Source: Phylloscopus collybita (Eukaryota > Chordata > Aves > Passeriformes > Phylloscopidae). From it: 64,000 bases of DNA. The stretch covers positions 39,914,001 to 39,978,000 of the forward strand of contig JAJNNQ010000137.1 in the NCBI GenBank assembly GCA_027886175.1. The letters run 5' to 3'. The notes beneath the pieces are model-generated. The model ran no database searches and was not told the DNA's origin. It saw only the letters and a list, made by a program, of their open reading frames with translations. This document shows positions 37,571-50,501 of the stretch, piece after piece; the stretch's first letter is position 1; the number at the start of each line of letters is the position of its first letter. The position numbers and the translations under genes were made by a program.

Positions 37571-38583
37571 GCATGACTATCACAAATCTGAGCTTTGAGT
37601 TAGGTGAGTAAGGAAAAAGTAAGACTCTCAAACAGCACTCGTTGAGAGCAGCCATGCGCAGGAGGCACCACCCAGACTGGCTGGTATGAACTTCTTCAAA
37701 GGAGGATATATCTGGTGGGGTTTTTTACATTATTTGTTTAGGGATTTTTCCCCTTTCTTTGAAATTAAAGATCAGGGTTTGCAGCTTCAGACTCTCTAGA
37801 ACTCACCACTGCTACTTTTTGTAACACATCTGTATGCATGGAAGTATCATTGTTTTTCTAAATATTGATAAAGATGGGTGCTACTGATGACATCCTGCCT
37901 TTTTCCTCTTTCAAACAGCATTTTTTTGCATAAAGTGTTTGCCAGACGTGAGAGATCTGTCCATGTTCACCCAAGGTGACTGTTTTCAGCACTCACCTTG
38001 AAAAATATTCCAATCCCTGTTGCATGTGCTGGAGGGGGGAATTATTGCAAGCTGTATAGCAGACAGACCTCCTTCACAGCTATTTGATTTACAAACATTT
38101 GTAGAATAGTTTTGGAAGTCTGTTGGCCCCTCAGCTCCTCATGCCCATACTCCCTACTGACTTTCAATCATTAAAGCAAAAACCCAGCACAGAAAGATTA
38201 TTATTGCTACTCAAGGTATTGGCATTGCTACCTGTAGTAGTCGACCTGCTGCCCTTATCTTCTGTGCTGCAGATTCACAGATGAGTAAGAGGCTGAAGTA
38301 CCCTCTGTTGCAGCGCTGAGGTTACTGCAGAGTGCAGAGGCTGCCAATTAGCATCTGTGCTTTGTGGCACCAGTTTAAACAGGAGCCTCCTTCTCTTCAA
38401 GCATGTAGGGGTTTGAGGTCAGTAAGATGGAAGAAGGCAAAACTCTAAAGAATAGGAAATTATGAACTGTGAAAAATCCACAAAAACTGGGTGGAAAAAT
38501 ATATTTGAGCTTGGTAATATTAAAGGAATTCTCCCTACAGTAGGGGACATCTTTTGGTAAAACCTAAGTAAGTGGAGAGTTTT

Positions 38584-38611
38584 GATCAAGAGCATATGAT
38601 CAAGAGCATAT
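38584..38611. repeat. Tandem duplication, 2 x 14 bp
   Basis: The unit gatcaagagcatat occurs twice in a row without a mismatch. Confidence 0.95.
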
Positions 38612-41600
38612 TTCCATATTCTATGGAAACTTCAGTAGTGAAAGGTATTTAAGTGTACTATTTAATTATGAGCTTAAAAGCCCCTTGAATGGAATTTGCC
38701 CATTAGATCTCCAAAACATAGTTTTGCTTATCTAAGATCCAAGTATTATATTCATTCTATTATCTATGATTACTATTATCTATTATCTATTATATTATAT
38801 GAATTCTAATAATTCCATTAATTACTCCAGAAGTATGAAATGCCCTGTTGCTCTGGGAGGTTCTGCATTTGTGTGTATATATGTAGTGGCATCAGGTGTT
38901 TGAGTAACTGGAACTTATGGCTGATAAAGTAAGTGGGTGATCACAGGTAGGAAGAGTACAGTGAGACTGTATTCTTTCTTACCTTAGGAAGTCCTCCTTA
39001 GCATTTGCCAGGTTACTTTTAAAAGAATGTATAATCTTATGTTAGAAAAACACATCTGAAGGCTGTCTTCCTTCCCTCTGTCACTGTTGCCATGAGGCTT
39101 TCTCATTTGCTGTCTCCAACAAAGTTAAAGTGGAGAATAGTGAAATCCTTTGCTGTGAACAGGGTAAAAGAGGACACCACCATGCTGTCAAGGAATAACT
39201 GATCATATAGGGAGGTGAAGACCAACTTGGAAAAGATTTGCTTTGAAGACATACAGTGCAAACTGAGGGGCAGGTAATGGTGGCAAACTTATGTGATTCA
39301 GTCAACAGAGTAAGTGTGGCAAGTATTTCCTAAATCATACCTGAATCACAATAATGATGCACCATTTCAATTTTTAAAGCCTATTAATAGGTACTACAGC
39401 ATGTTGAAGGCCTGAATAAGGTTTCTATATTAAAATGGAGAAAGAAAGATATGTCTTGGAACTGTCACAAAGGGAGAAAAACAAGACAAAACAAAAACTG
39501 CAGCAATATTTAGAGCTAGTCTTCCCTTGATAAAGGAGCCATTAGAGTCTAAGAGAGAAGCACAAAAGTAAAGTTCAGGAGATCTTGGCTAAGACTGAGA
39601 AAAATATAATATTGTGTGAACAAATTACATTCCAATGTAATTTGAGTTAGAATTCCAGTTGTACTTTACAATTACATTCATCCTTATTTCCCAAAGGTTC
39701 TCTGCATATTATCGTAGGTTTAAGGGTTCCCCTGTAGTTCCTGACTTTAAATTGCTTACCTGTTTCAGCTGTGAACTTGATTGCTGCATTTTACTAGAAG
39801 ACTGTCATAAACCATGTTTTCTCTCTCTCTCACACACACTCACAATCCATATGTGGCCTCAAAAATCAACATGGCAGCCCTAAAGTCTCTTGATGAGCAG
39901 GGAGAAAGTTCAAAGGAGGAATATACCCTTAGCTTAGATGTAACTTGTCCAAAGCAAATTAGAGATCAATAAAATACAAGCCAGAGAGTTTTAATGCATA
40001 GTTAGCACCTTTTGGTACAGATGAAAGTCCTTAGCTGGGAAAGGACAGCTTTTATTTCTGTCTCAGTCTGATCTCAGGGCAGGCTCTAGTTTGCAGCTAC
40101 AGGATGGCTGATTGGGCCACTGGAATTTTTTGGTCTTATTGCTCTCCTTTTATTGTGATTTTTCTGGTGACATGATTTAAGGGCTGGTAAAGACCTGCTT
40201 GAGAATCCCAATTACTCTCATACTATTGTACCTGAGAACCTGAAACTGAAGGGGAGAAATTTTTTTGTGATCTAAGAGTGGGTTCAAGAACAATCATTTT
40301 GTTCTTTTTTCACTTTGTCTCATGTTGGTCATCTGAAGTGTCACTTGCAACGAAAGTGGCATAAGATATAAATAAACACTTTAATTCAATCTGGTATTGA
40401 AATACTTATGCTGTAATAGAAAATTTTACTTTACCTACTTATCATAAAAATTGAAACTTGTCATTTAGCTGTATCGAGAGTAACTAGTTGTGCTATCAGA
40501 TTCTCAGAATATTATTTATTTATTTATTATTTTAATTATCTTCAACATATAAGTGCAAACAAAAGAGTGCATAAAGGCATGAAATCTCTTGTATTTCTGG
40601 CATAATTTTTGTCTACTTTCATGTTTTTTACAAAGTGCTCTAGATTAGGCTTTGGCAATGGTATGGAACAGATCTGAGTGGGTAACAGCAATGTCTTTAA
40701 AAGCTGCTGAAATTAAGAAGTAAAAGAGAAGTGAAAGAAATTTGTATTATAAGCATACTGTTCAGCTATGGAGCTTCCTTTTAATCCAGGAAAATGTAAA
40801 ATACACAGACTATCAAAACAACAAGTCTAATCAAGAAATAGTGCATCGTAGTGTTAAAAATACTTAAAGCATTTTCAATTTTGTGATCATGATGCATTTG
40901 TTACAGGTCATTTAATTCACATTCTACTTCATTACATAGCGTGAGTTAAGGGAGGAACTAATTCCAAAGCAAAGCTCAAGGACCACAAATTAGATGTTGA
41001 CCAGAGGAATCAACAAAGAATAATATGACACATAACTGCTGCTGCTGAAAGATCTTGTCATTAAGAAACAATGGTGGTAAAACAGACATCATAGCCAGCA
41101 TCCCAACAGACTGACACCACTAGTCTATCTGTCCACACCTAGACTCTTGCTCCATCACAAACGAAAAAATTTAAAAGGTAAAGACCAATAATCTCCCCAT
41201 CTGGAAAAGTAAAGATGTTGAGGCATCTCACAGGTGTTTCAGGTCATGCCTGGCACATTCACGTATAAATAGATAAAACTTGTTGGCACTAAACCCTGGC
41301 ATGTAAAACCTTGTTTGTATCAGATTTTCCACACTAGATTGCCAGGTAACTCTATCTCCGTGAGATAGCTTGAGATAGTTAGATTTCATCATCTTTCAGC
41401 TTTGGTGCAGAAGTGCTATCCACCTGGATGAAAATCCTTCAATGAGCAGGAAACTGCATTTCTGCATTTTGGTGCAATTTTGCTCCTCAGCTAAACAGGT
41501 TAACCAGAGAAAGCCAAAATGCACACTCCATTTCTTATTCCAGATTTTATACAGAGAGAGAGAGAATATTAAAATAAGTCTTGATTCTCAATGTTTTTTA

Positions 41601-42334
41601 AAATTCCATGACTGTAGTTTGAATTAATTAAAGTTTAGGGGTTGACAATTAATGTTCTTTTATTTTAAAGGGATGCTTCATTATTGGAAAATATCTCATC
41701 TGCTCAGCAAAAATACTAAAATGTAGGACTCTCATAGGATTTTCGTAGCTTCTGGGCTGAATGCAGCAGTGTATAAAGATGCCAAACAAAGACACACAAG
41801 AAAACATGCTGAAGTAAGACAATTCATTGTACACCACCTGCCTGTGACTAGCTAAAGAAAAAAATGCACAGGAGATGCTAGTTAAAACAGATGTTAGTGG
41901 AAATGCTTTGTGAATTTCTTGAAAGTAATATCAATACTCTCAGAGAGAATAGGGTATAAGGAGCCATAGGTTAAATGCATTATCTGGAAAGTTAAACAAA
42001 TTTTCATTAAAAAATTATCTGTTTACTTTAAGAATGTCTATGCATTCTTTAACCTTTCACTTGTAGCCAAAGCATGTCCCCTCCCACTTTGGTGCAGTTA
42101 AGAGAATGATAACTTCTGGTGCTACGAAAGAATTTCCTAAGATAACTGGTTGCCAACAGAATAAAGCCTTGCTTTGTCAATAGGCAAAGCCAATCTCAGG
42201 AGATTCCAGGACTACAATCTGATATCTACTGTTCTTCATTCCTACTGGGTGTAAAAAGTTTTAAAGAATGCTGAGTTGTTTGTGGGGCTGTGTTACATCT
42301 GGGAAATCTTCCTCATAGATATGCAAAATAACAT

Positions 42335-42402
42335 TCATTCTTTTTTGGTGTTGTTTTTTGGGGTGGTTTTTGTTTGTTTGTTTGTTTGGGTTTTTAATAA
42401 TC
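42335..42402. repeat. G/T-rich low-complexity tract
   Basis: The sequence tcttttttggtgttgttttttggggtggtttttgtttgtttg is almost free of A and C. A similar tract lies at 42530-42606. Confidence 0.9.
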
Positions 42403-42529
42403 TACTCGTATGCTTACAGAACAGAAATGTAACAATACAATTGTAAATCTTTCTCCACCAAAGAATTTTTTAGATTTACTGTATACATGTACTGGCTCTT
42501 TCACACTTTTTAAGGTTTGCATTGTGAGG

Positions 42530-42606
42530 ATTTTTGTTTTGTTTTGGGTTTTGGGGGGTATTTTTGTTTGTTTATTTGGGTTTTTATTTGGAATTTTTTT
42601 TGTGCA
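42530..42606. repeat. G/T-rich low-complexity tract
   Basis: The sequence ttttgttttgttttgggttttggggggtattttt and its continuation contain almost only G and T, a second tract 130 bases from the first. Confidence 0.9.
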
Positions 42607-43141
42607 AATTTTTAATGAAATTACATTGAAGCAAAAGTAAGCAGTTTTCTTGATTTGTGGATGATGTAAATTAATTTTGTTGAGTACATAGGGCCAGTTA
42701 CAAAATTAGGCCTTTAAAAAAAAGAGAGAACAAGAAAAAGAAAGGGAATTATTTATTTACTGTGGAGTCTAGCAGTCCTGTTAGACCTGATAATACCAAA
42801 TACTTTGGAGAGATTTTCAGGGTGTTTTTCTAGAAAAAGGAGACTGACTTTGGGAGTTACATCTGTACAAAATATTTTCTTAATTGATGTAAAACTGAGG
42901 AACAAGTCCATATATGGACCATAGCTCTTTGTGGCACAACCTTAGATTTGCAGTCATCAGTAACAGAAAACCAGTGGAAGGTGTAGGAGAACAAAAAGTC
43001 ACTACTACTTCCTTGTTTTGGTAGGCCATGTGCTCACATGTGTTTTCATACCCAAACCATTTTATTATGTACCTGCTGAGTTTGTTTCCCTCAAAATATA
43101 CCTGACTGATAATCTCAAATAGTAATAAAAAATGACTGACA

Positions 43142-43170
43142 AAAAACAAAACAAAACAAAACAAAAGAGG

Positions 43171-43202
<32 letters not shown>
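43142..43202. repeat. Compound microsatellite (AAAAC)n-(GA)n
   Basis: Four to five AAAAC units are followed by gaggggga and about 15 GA dinucleotides. Antisense Leu/Ser repeats in open frames here come from the GA tract. Confidence 0.95.
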
Positions 43203-43205
<3 letters not shown>

Positions 43206-44541
43206 TGAAGTAGCTGGCATGCAACTGTTCCCCCAACCAGAATTTTATTTAGTAGTGTGGCCCAAAGAGCATTAACTGCATTGCAAGAGGGTTGTTGGTT
43301 TCCAGCCTCTCCTCTTGTAACATTGCACACCACTACAGTGCTCTTGGCTTTGCTCTTTTCCGTACATGGATACAGTAACACGAATACTCAGCCATCCGTG
43401 AACCAAGAGCTAGGACTGCTTGTGGTGCCGTTAAAAATGTAGCATTGTATAAATTTAAATTTACACTAAACTCAGTTATGTTGAGCCTACTCCTTATTTT
43501 GCTGTCTATGTGTTAGATTGTTATGGATTACATTAGACAAAAGGAAGCTATTCTACAACATGTGTTGCATTATATATTATTGTCAAATATGTTACTTTTG
43601 CTTATAAGTTCTAGTGCTAGTTAATGCTTGTTATATTTAATGAAAAATATAAAAGTGCAAACTCTGTGTTTTATAAGTATCTGTAAAAAATAACAGAAAA
43701 AATAGTAATGGTGTAGAAATTGGTAGTAGGGAGAAATAGTGAGAGGTATTTGTAGGGAAGGTATTTGTAATATTTTTAAGTTTTACCCTTCAAGTGAGTG
43801 ATATTTTCTGCTAATAATATGCATTGCTGCTAGTAATTTATCTTGTTACTTTCAAACTATTTTCTGTCACGGCAAAGATTTCTTAACATCTGTATGTATA
43901 TGGCAAACTTCACTTCTCCTACTAACAGCTAACAGAGGGTGAGGAAGGACAAGCAGAAGAGCAGAAATGAACAAAAACTCATTGTTTGCAGTATTCCAGA
44001 TCCTGGCTGAAGACCTGACACATTTCATGCACATGCACATACTTGTGTACACACCCAGCAACAGATCTCCGAAAGAGTTAAAAAATAAAAAAAGCACACC
44101 TACAAAATCTCAGAGCAATAAGAAATCGCCACAAAATTACAAATGTTATGGAAGTATAGAAAATGAGCAAATCTTACTGAAAAATGTGACCAGTAGAAGT
44201 TCCGTTTTGGAATTAAATTTTCATACACACCTAGGAAATGATCTTTTATTGTTCACATTCTTCTTCTCCATGTCTACTTTGTATCCTGTAGATTTTTTTC
44301 TTTCAACCTTTTCAGCATTTGTTTGATTTTGGCAGGAATATTTTTCCAGTTTATTATAGGAAGGCTGAAGATGACTATCAACTGCTATTACTGGTTATTA
44401 ATCATTTTCTTAAAGAGATAATCTCACTTTTACTTCTAGATAGTCAGTTTCTGTTTGTCTTCATTTGTTGAGATAAAAGCAAGTAAGATCTAATACATGT
44501 AGATAATTATTATAAAAGATAAAAATCTGTCAAGCATAATA

Positions 44542-44576
44542 GGAAAAATAGGAAATAAGAAAATTTCCTATTTTCC
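44542..44576. repeat. Inverted repeat, potential hairpin
   Basis: Arms GGAAAAATAGGAAA and TTTCCTATTTTCC are complementary except for one extra base, separated by taagaaaa. A further aataggaaaaa follows at about 44584, giving alternative pairings. Confidence 0.85.
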
Positions 44577-46129
44577 TTTTTCAATAGGAAAAAGACCATC
44601 TGAGATTTTCAAAGAGGAAAAATATGCATCTTAAAGCAAAAAAAAAAAATAATCTCTGTGCAAAGAATTATTTGAAACACCAGACAGGATAGTAAGAGAG
44701 AGATGTAGCTAAACAATGAGTGCATTTACATGCCATTCTCAGGAAGAATAGAACAACCGTTATCATCATAGGGTGATTAATACAATTAGTCAGTTATTTT
44801 CAAATTAAATTGAAGCTGTGTTCAGAAGACGAGTATCATACTACTCATTCTGCTAAGAAGAGAGAAAAATAAAGACCATGACTACCACTAGCAGCAGAGT
44901 TCAGAGGTCAAAGCACTCACGAAGTATAGGATGCTCTATTCCCATCCACTGATTTAATAAATATTTATTGGCAGTCCTCATCCCACAATGTAGTATGGCC
45001 TTCTTAGAATACTAGACTAAACCCTGTTTTCCTTCATACCTTCCCTTTTCATGCATAGCTCGTTTTCTTGTGTGACTCTTCTCCAAAGCAGTGGGATACC
45101 TCTTCATCTAACACTTCACTCAGGCCTAAAGAGTAGGGTGGGTATAATTAGATCTTAAAAAGCTGAGAAATTCCCTACTATGGAACTCCAGTGCTACAGA
45201 TGCAAATGGAGGAAAAAATATTCAGGTGTACTCTTGTCAACAAAATTATTGAAAAATATATTGAGTTTGGCATAGAAAATATTTTACTGATAAAGAAAAA
45301 CGTATACGTGTGGAACACACACAAAAAATGGGGTCTTAATGCCAGCCAAAAGTAAATTATATACTTAAACATGGAGAAAAGTTCTGCAGACCTTGAACTT
45401 AAAAATTTGCTAATAAACCTTCTGAACAAAAAAGTCCATTTTCTTTCTTTAAAAATCAAATCTATTGAGTTTAACTAAATAAAGTAAGAATTTTTTTAGA
45501 CCTGCTACTTTTCTTGAGATAGGTTTTGATACAGAAGGACATCACCACAAAGTGACTATGTTGTGTGCTAGATACTTGTGTAAAGAACTGGGATGAAATT
45601 CCAGTATACACAGTCATGGATTTTATCCTCAGCAAACTTGGGATTTCACAGTGGCTAGGTGTTCAAAAGTATCACTCATTGTGTCTGCTTAATTTCTAAT
45701 TACAGTTACAAAAACAATTGCTAATCTCTTTTGTTCATGTTTTTTAAAAACATGTTTAAAACGTGTTTAAAAATATGTTTGCTCCCATATTACTATCTGA
45801 GCATTGAAAATTATTGTTGTTCTCTGAATATTTATAGAATTTGAACAAGTGGGGGATCTAAGCAGACAGTTACCAGCATTTATTACTAGGTCCCAGGGCC
45901 CTCACACTCCAAATAAATCACAAGGTATTTGCAAACTTCTGTAGCCCAGTGCAAGAAGTGGAATCCTGTTATTTCATAAACTCACTATATCACAGTGCTC
46001 TCAGCTCCACCTTGGACAAATGCAATGATGTTTTCTTTCCATGGATTATAGAATATCAGTTACAGGCTTCATTTTCTTAAAGTTAAAATGGGATTGTTTG
46101 TAGATATTTCTCTCTCCCTTGAAAGTTCA

Positions 46130-46445
46130 ATGAACCCCAAGGCACCATCTCTCCTGACTGTCCCTCTCCAGTCCCTGACTTCCCCCGACCCTGCCTGGGG
46201 CACAGAACCCCGTGTTAGCCTGCAGGGGCCATCAGCCCCTGGCCCGGGGGCACACCAGCAGCTCTCCAGCTCCACACAGCCCTGCCCTGCCTGGCCGTGG
46301 GCCCACGTTGTAGCCCAATGCCCAGGGCTAGGGCTGCACTGGAGTCTCCCAGCTGCCCACTTCTAGCTGGAGGTGGGATGAGCCCTGGCACCAGACTCTC
46401 CCTCGGCCCCCACTCTGCCCTGACAGCTGCCCTATGTGTTCTTCC
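46130..46445. repeat. GC-rich block with a segment shared with 10.57 kb
   Basis: This stretch of about 315 bases is strongly C-rich on the plus strand within AT-rich DNA. Its part at 46359-46406 (cccacttctagctggaggtg, then ggatgagccctggcaccag) aligns with 10569-10616 (cccactcctggctggaggtg, then ggatggactcaggtgccag) at roughly 75-80% by eye over about 48 bases. It is therefore likely an interspersed repeat, of a family I do not recognise. Confidence 0.5.
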
Positions 46446-46764
46446 CTACAAGGCATTTTCAATGAATCTTTACTGTTTATCATTTTTCTTGAAGTACTAT
46501 GTTGCATAAAATGCTAAACATATGATAATATAAGAAATGAAATTTTATGGCAGCTCTCCTAAATCACTCAACAGATTGCCTATATTTTAAACTATGCTTG
46601 TCTGCCAATTTACCACACATTATTTTTACAAATAACTTCATACTGACTGTACACAAAGACTGAGTGCTTTAAATAGTGAGCCACATAATTGGGGAACAAG
46701 TTAAGGAATAGGAGACTGAAGTACATGCAGCTTTCTTGCTTTTTTGGTTTGTTGTTGTTTCGAG

Positions 46765-47120
46765 TGAGGGTTCATTTGAGGTGACAGAGCTTTGTTGGGG
46801 AGAAGCGTAGGTTGCTCGCTGCGGTGAGCGAGGTGTCACTGGGTGTGCCCGTCAGCCTGCAAGGCCAGCTCTGCACTGCAGCTGCCCTCCACTGCCTTGG
46901 CACAAGTCATGGCTCCGGAAGGACCTCTCTCAGGACAAGACAGGCATTTGCTTGAGGACATTTCTCTCCTTTTCACCTCCGGAGATGCATCTTGTCTTCT
47001 CCTGTCACTGCTGCCAGTGTCGCTCGGTCCCCAGAGCAGCTAGTGCTGGCAACATACTGAGCTGCAGGGATGCCCATCTGTGGTACGAGCACTGTCAGAA
47101 GCACAGTGTGGCAGAGAACA
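46765..47120. other. Moderately GC- and CpG-rich unique segment
   Basis: The stretch includes tgctcgctgcggtgagcgagg (46815-46835; an imperfect inverted repeat, CTCGCTGC..GTGAGCGAG) and several CpGs in otherwise CpG-poor DNA. It has no open frame or repeat that I recognise. It could be a distal regulatory element or an eroded repeat. Confidence 0.3.
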
Positions 47121-47794
47121 CAGGGCTGTGAGGTCTGAGCTCTCCTCTCCAGCTGTATCTCATTGTGACAGATTTCAGAACTTGAGGTTCAGGTTTTCTG
47201 CACATATGGCTGTATTTGTTACATCTAGCCGCGTTTTCAAGACTTCTTTTGCAGCATAATGGAACCCGAGAGTTTCATATTTCGTTTAAAAATAAACTTG
47301 TTCTCATGCAATCTTATAACTCTGGGATTTGAAGTGATAGGCATGTCAAACCTGTAGTTTAACTAGGGCTTCTGAGTAGAGAGGATGAAAGAGACAGAAT
47401 AAGGACAACTAGAGTGATGCTTGTGAAAAAAAATCATTGAGTACATAAGTGTCTTCTTTCATATTGTTTCGTTTTCCTCTTACACGTGGTAGTTCTTCTG
47501 AACCTGGAAGAAACAGTTCCAATGAGACTGAAATTGTGAGCTCAGTCTGGGAGAATTAGGGAAGAAAGTAAAAATAGCATGAGAAATCGTTAATCCTTTG
47601 TCCTGACTTCTCCACATAAATGGCAAACTCCAAGGCAGGTAGACTGGCCGGAAGGTACATCATCTGTGTGTTAACAGTGCCTTCAAAATGCAAGTGTTAA
47701 AGAAATCAAGAGAAGTACTTCTGTCTTTCCATGTGTCTTTCAGTTGTTCTGGGCTCATATAAGCTGTTTGTCCCATAGCCCAGATCTGTTTTCC

Positions 47795-47799
47795 AGATG
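47795..47799. repeat. Target-site duplication of LTR copy A, left copy
   Basis: AGATG here is repeated exactly at 48477-48481, directly abutting the TG...CA ends of the LTR. Confidence 0.8.
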
Positions 47800-48476
47800 T
47801 GTCTTGGTTTGGAAAGACAGGTTTCTGCCAAGGAAACTGGGGTTCCCCTAGAATGGAGAATGCCAACCCCTCACACCCCCACAAATTATAATTTTGCAAT
47901 CAAGGGCTCTCAGGCAAAGATGTTGGGGATAGGAATAACAGTTCTTTACTAGGAAATATTAACAATACAAATGTGATAGGAAACAAAACCACCCAACCAA
48001 ACAAACAAATAAACAAATAAACAACAATTTTGGAAAAAACCCTGACAGAGTCAGAGCCACAACCTGACCCTGTGATTCAGGATGTTGAAAGCAGTCCAAA
48101 AGTACAGTCCTTCTGAAGTGGCAGACGTGATTCTGTTGGAGCAGAGATGATTCTGTGAAAAAGCAGGTCCAGGGGTGGTGAGGAGGGGGGTCCGGGACTG
48201 GTGAGATGGAGTCTGGTGAGACGAAATCCGGTCTTCCTCCCAACAGAAATCGGGTGAAAGACTGGCTGCTCTCCTGTCTGTGAGTCTCCGTTTTAATCCA
48301 GACAAAACTGCCTGCTCCCCTCCCCCCACCCCCCACCACCAGGGCATGAGATGTATAGAAATGCAGATGCACTGCACAGGCTGGGGAAGGTGGCAATGGC
48401 CTATCAAGGTGGGACATCAGGCCCGCCAAACAGATGGAAATAGAATACACAAAACCCGGCTTCACAACCCAGGACA
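47800..48476 (-). mobile_element. Solo LTR of an avian endogenous retrovirus (copy A)
   Basis: The 677-bp element starts TGTCTTGGTTTGGAAAGACA and ends CACAACCCAGGACA, so it has TG...CA ends with a short imperfect terminal inverted repeat. It is flanked by a perfect 5-bp duplication AGATG (47795-47799 and 48477-48481). Transcription is probably leftward: on the minus strand a TATA-like GGATTAAAAC near 48300 precedes an AGTAAA-like polyadenylation signal near 47945 and a U5-like stretch. No retroviral coding sequence is attached, so it is a solo LTR left by recombination between two LTRs. It is related to copy B at 50502-51246 but about 70 bp shorter. Retrovirus class was not determined; 5-bp duplications do not settle it. 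Confidence 0.88.
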
Positions 48477-48481
48477 AGATG

Positions 48482-50496
48482 ATAAACAGAAACTCCAATG
48501 GCAGAATTTCCAAATGCTTCCGTTGCTTTGGTAGAGTCTGTCATGACTTTTGTTGGTATGTATATAAGGAGACAAAAGTTTCTTACTCAGTTACTGCCTT
48601 GACTATGTTCCAGAGAGTCAACTCATAAATCATGAAATTTATATGTAACTTATGATATGGATTTTAAAAATATAGATTTGTAAATTATTGCTTTTATATT
48701 TATGTATATATGTACATGCATGCTCCATGGCTTTTTGGTCTTTATGTCTGAAATTTCTTGCCTCTATGTGCTTGACTTTTCAGCATTCTTACTCTATTAT
48801 GTTTGATTATCTTGTAGTCAATATTTCTAGGAAATAGAGATGCATTTGTGTCTGCTTATTTTTCTCCTGACAACTTCCTTTACTGATTTTTACTTCTAAT
48901 TCTGCATTGAATTAATCCTTGCCATTATATCTGAAGTAGGTACTTTCTATGGGGATTAAGGATGGGATGTTCCAAGTTTCAGGTAAAATTTCAAGAGGAA
49001 AAGTATCCTCCAAATGTATCAATAGGAGTTGCTGTAAAATGTCTATTTGGGAATAAATGTAGTTAAAATTCCTTAACCCAGTTAATCCAAAACTGCTTAT
49101 TAAAGAAAATATTTGATGAATATATATAATACTATTAACATAATAAAAATCATCTGTGTATTTTGTTCTATTTTATCTTTTTCTTGCATGAACCAGTCTT
49201 CATAATTCCAGAGTATTCCACAAAGTGTCAAGAAAACAATAGACATATAACGTTTTCAAGCATTTGATTTATTTTTTTTTTTTAGTAATTCAGGAATGTC
49301 CTAGCAATAAGGAGAGATGTGATATATCTCATAAGTCTTGTGTTTTCCTTATATGAGACATTCTGTGATGTTGGATTCAAATCAGTCTTACTGTCAGAAA
49401 GACCTGGTGTTTTCCTCTTTGCGTTTAAAATTAGGTACTAACAATAGAAGTACTCACTGAAGAAACCATGGTTACAGTGGGAATAAGTTATATCTACATC
49501 ACTGTGAAGTCCTTTTCATTTTTGCTGTGTCCTTCATTGTAGACATATGCAGCATCTCCATTAGTAGTAGTTGCTTGGTATTTAGAAAAAGAGAGAGAGA
49601 GGGCAGCAGGACCAGACAGGGATCCTAGCTATGGTCTTCCTTCAAAAAAAAGAATTCAAGAAAGAATTCTCAGTCTTTGAAATTCTAAATACACCTTTGT
49701 GATTCTTCAGCAAATAAAAGAAGAGCAGAGCAGAAAGAAACATACTGATTTGACATCATTCCTTTTCAAATGATATATCAATTGTCCTTCCTTCTGCATC
49801 ACTGATGTAAAGCAAAACCAAGTCCAAACACATACTAGGCATTTTCTTCCCCAGAATCAGGGCCAGACCAAAAATCAATGAAGCTGTTCTCAAAGTAAAA
49901 TAGTAGTCAGCAGAAGTTTGAAAGTGTCAGAATAGGATTCTAGATGGTCAGCAAATAAAGCAGTGGATATATCCCTTTTCAAAACAAATTAATCATCTCT
50001 TCCCCTTATATTTATATCTTCTACACCAAAACAGCAAATAAAGCAGAAAACAAAATCTTTCATATTAAAATTTTTCTCAACACAGGATGACATTTACAGC
50101 TACAGGGTTTGAATTTAATTTGCATATACTGTTATATCACATCTGCCTTTTCTTTGCACCATGCTTGGATATTCTTTTTCAATAACTACTTTGCCACCCA
50201 GCTTGAAGAGAGTGGGCCTAATTGTGGATTAATGGCATGTTTAGAATTCATTAATTTAGAAGCAACTTGGTTTAGAAGCAAGTTGTGTGAAGCTTAGGTT
50301 GGTTGGTTTGCTTAGGAGTTTTTATGCAGCAGAAAACAGAATATTCATTATCACATTTAATTTTTACATGATACTTACTGTATTTTGCTCTGTGAAGTAG
50401 TTTATGCAGTATAGTAGAAAAATAAAAAACAAATACCCCTCCCTCCCCCAAATTAAACCAAAACAAAAAGTGAGCCACCAAACAGTTCCCAAGACA
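48482..50496. other. Sequence between the two solo LTRs
   Basis: Two kilobases of AT-rich, stop-rich DNA with no retroviral coding remnants, no primer-binding site and no polypurine tract next to either LTR. This supports two separate insertions rather than one provirus. Confidence 0.7.
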
Positions 50497-50501
50497 GCTG
50501 T
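50497..50501. repeat. Target-site duplication of LTR copy B, left copy
   Basis: GCTGT here equals GCTGT at 51247-51251 on the other side of the LTR. The six bases before it, aagaca, also equal the last six bases of the LTR. Because copy A ends ggaca exactly at its own duplication, those six bases most likely belong to the LTR on the right side, and the left match is chance. Confidence 0.8.

Larger units (their letters stand above)
36990..46129. other. Upstream intergenic sequence, proximal
   Basis: Beyond the island and the candidate regulatory segment at 37.4 kb the sequence is AT-rich and unique-looking. It has low-complexity G/T tracts at 42.3-42.6 kb, a GA microsatellite at 43.2 kb and a hairpin at 44.5 kb. 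No exon, LINE or LTR was recognised. Confidence 0.55.
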
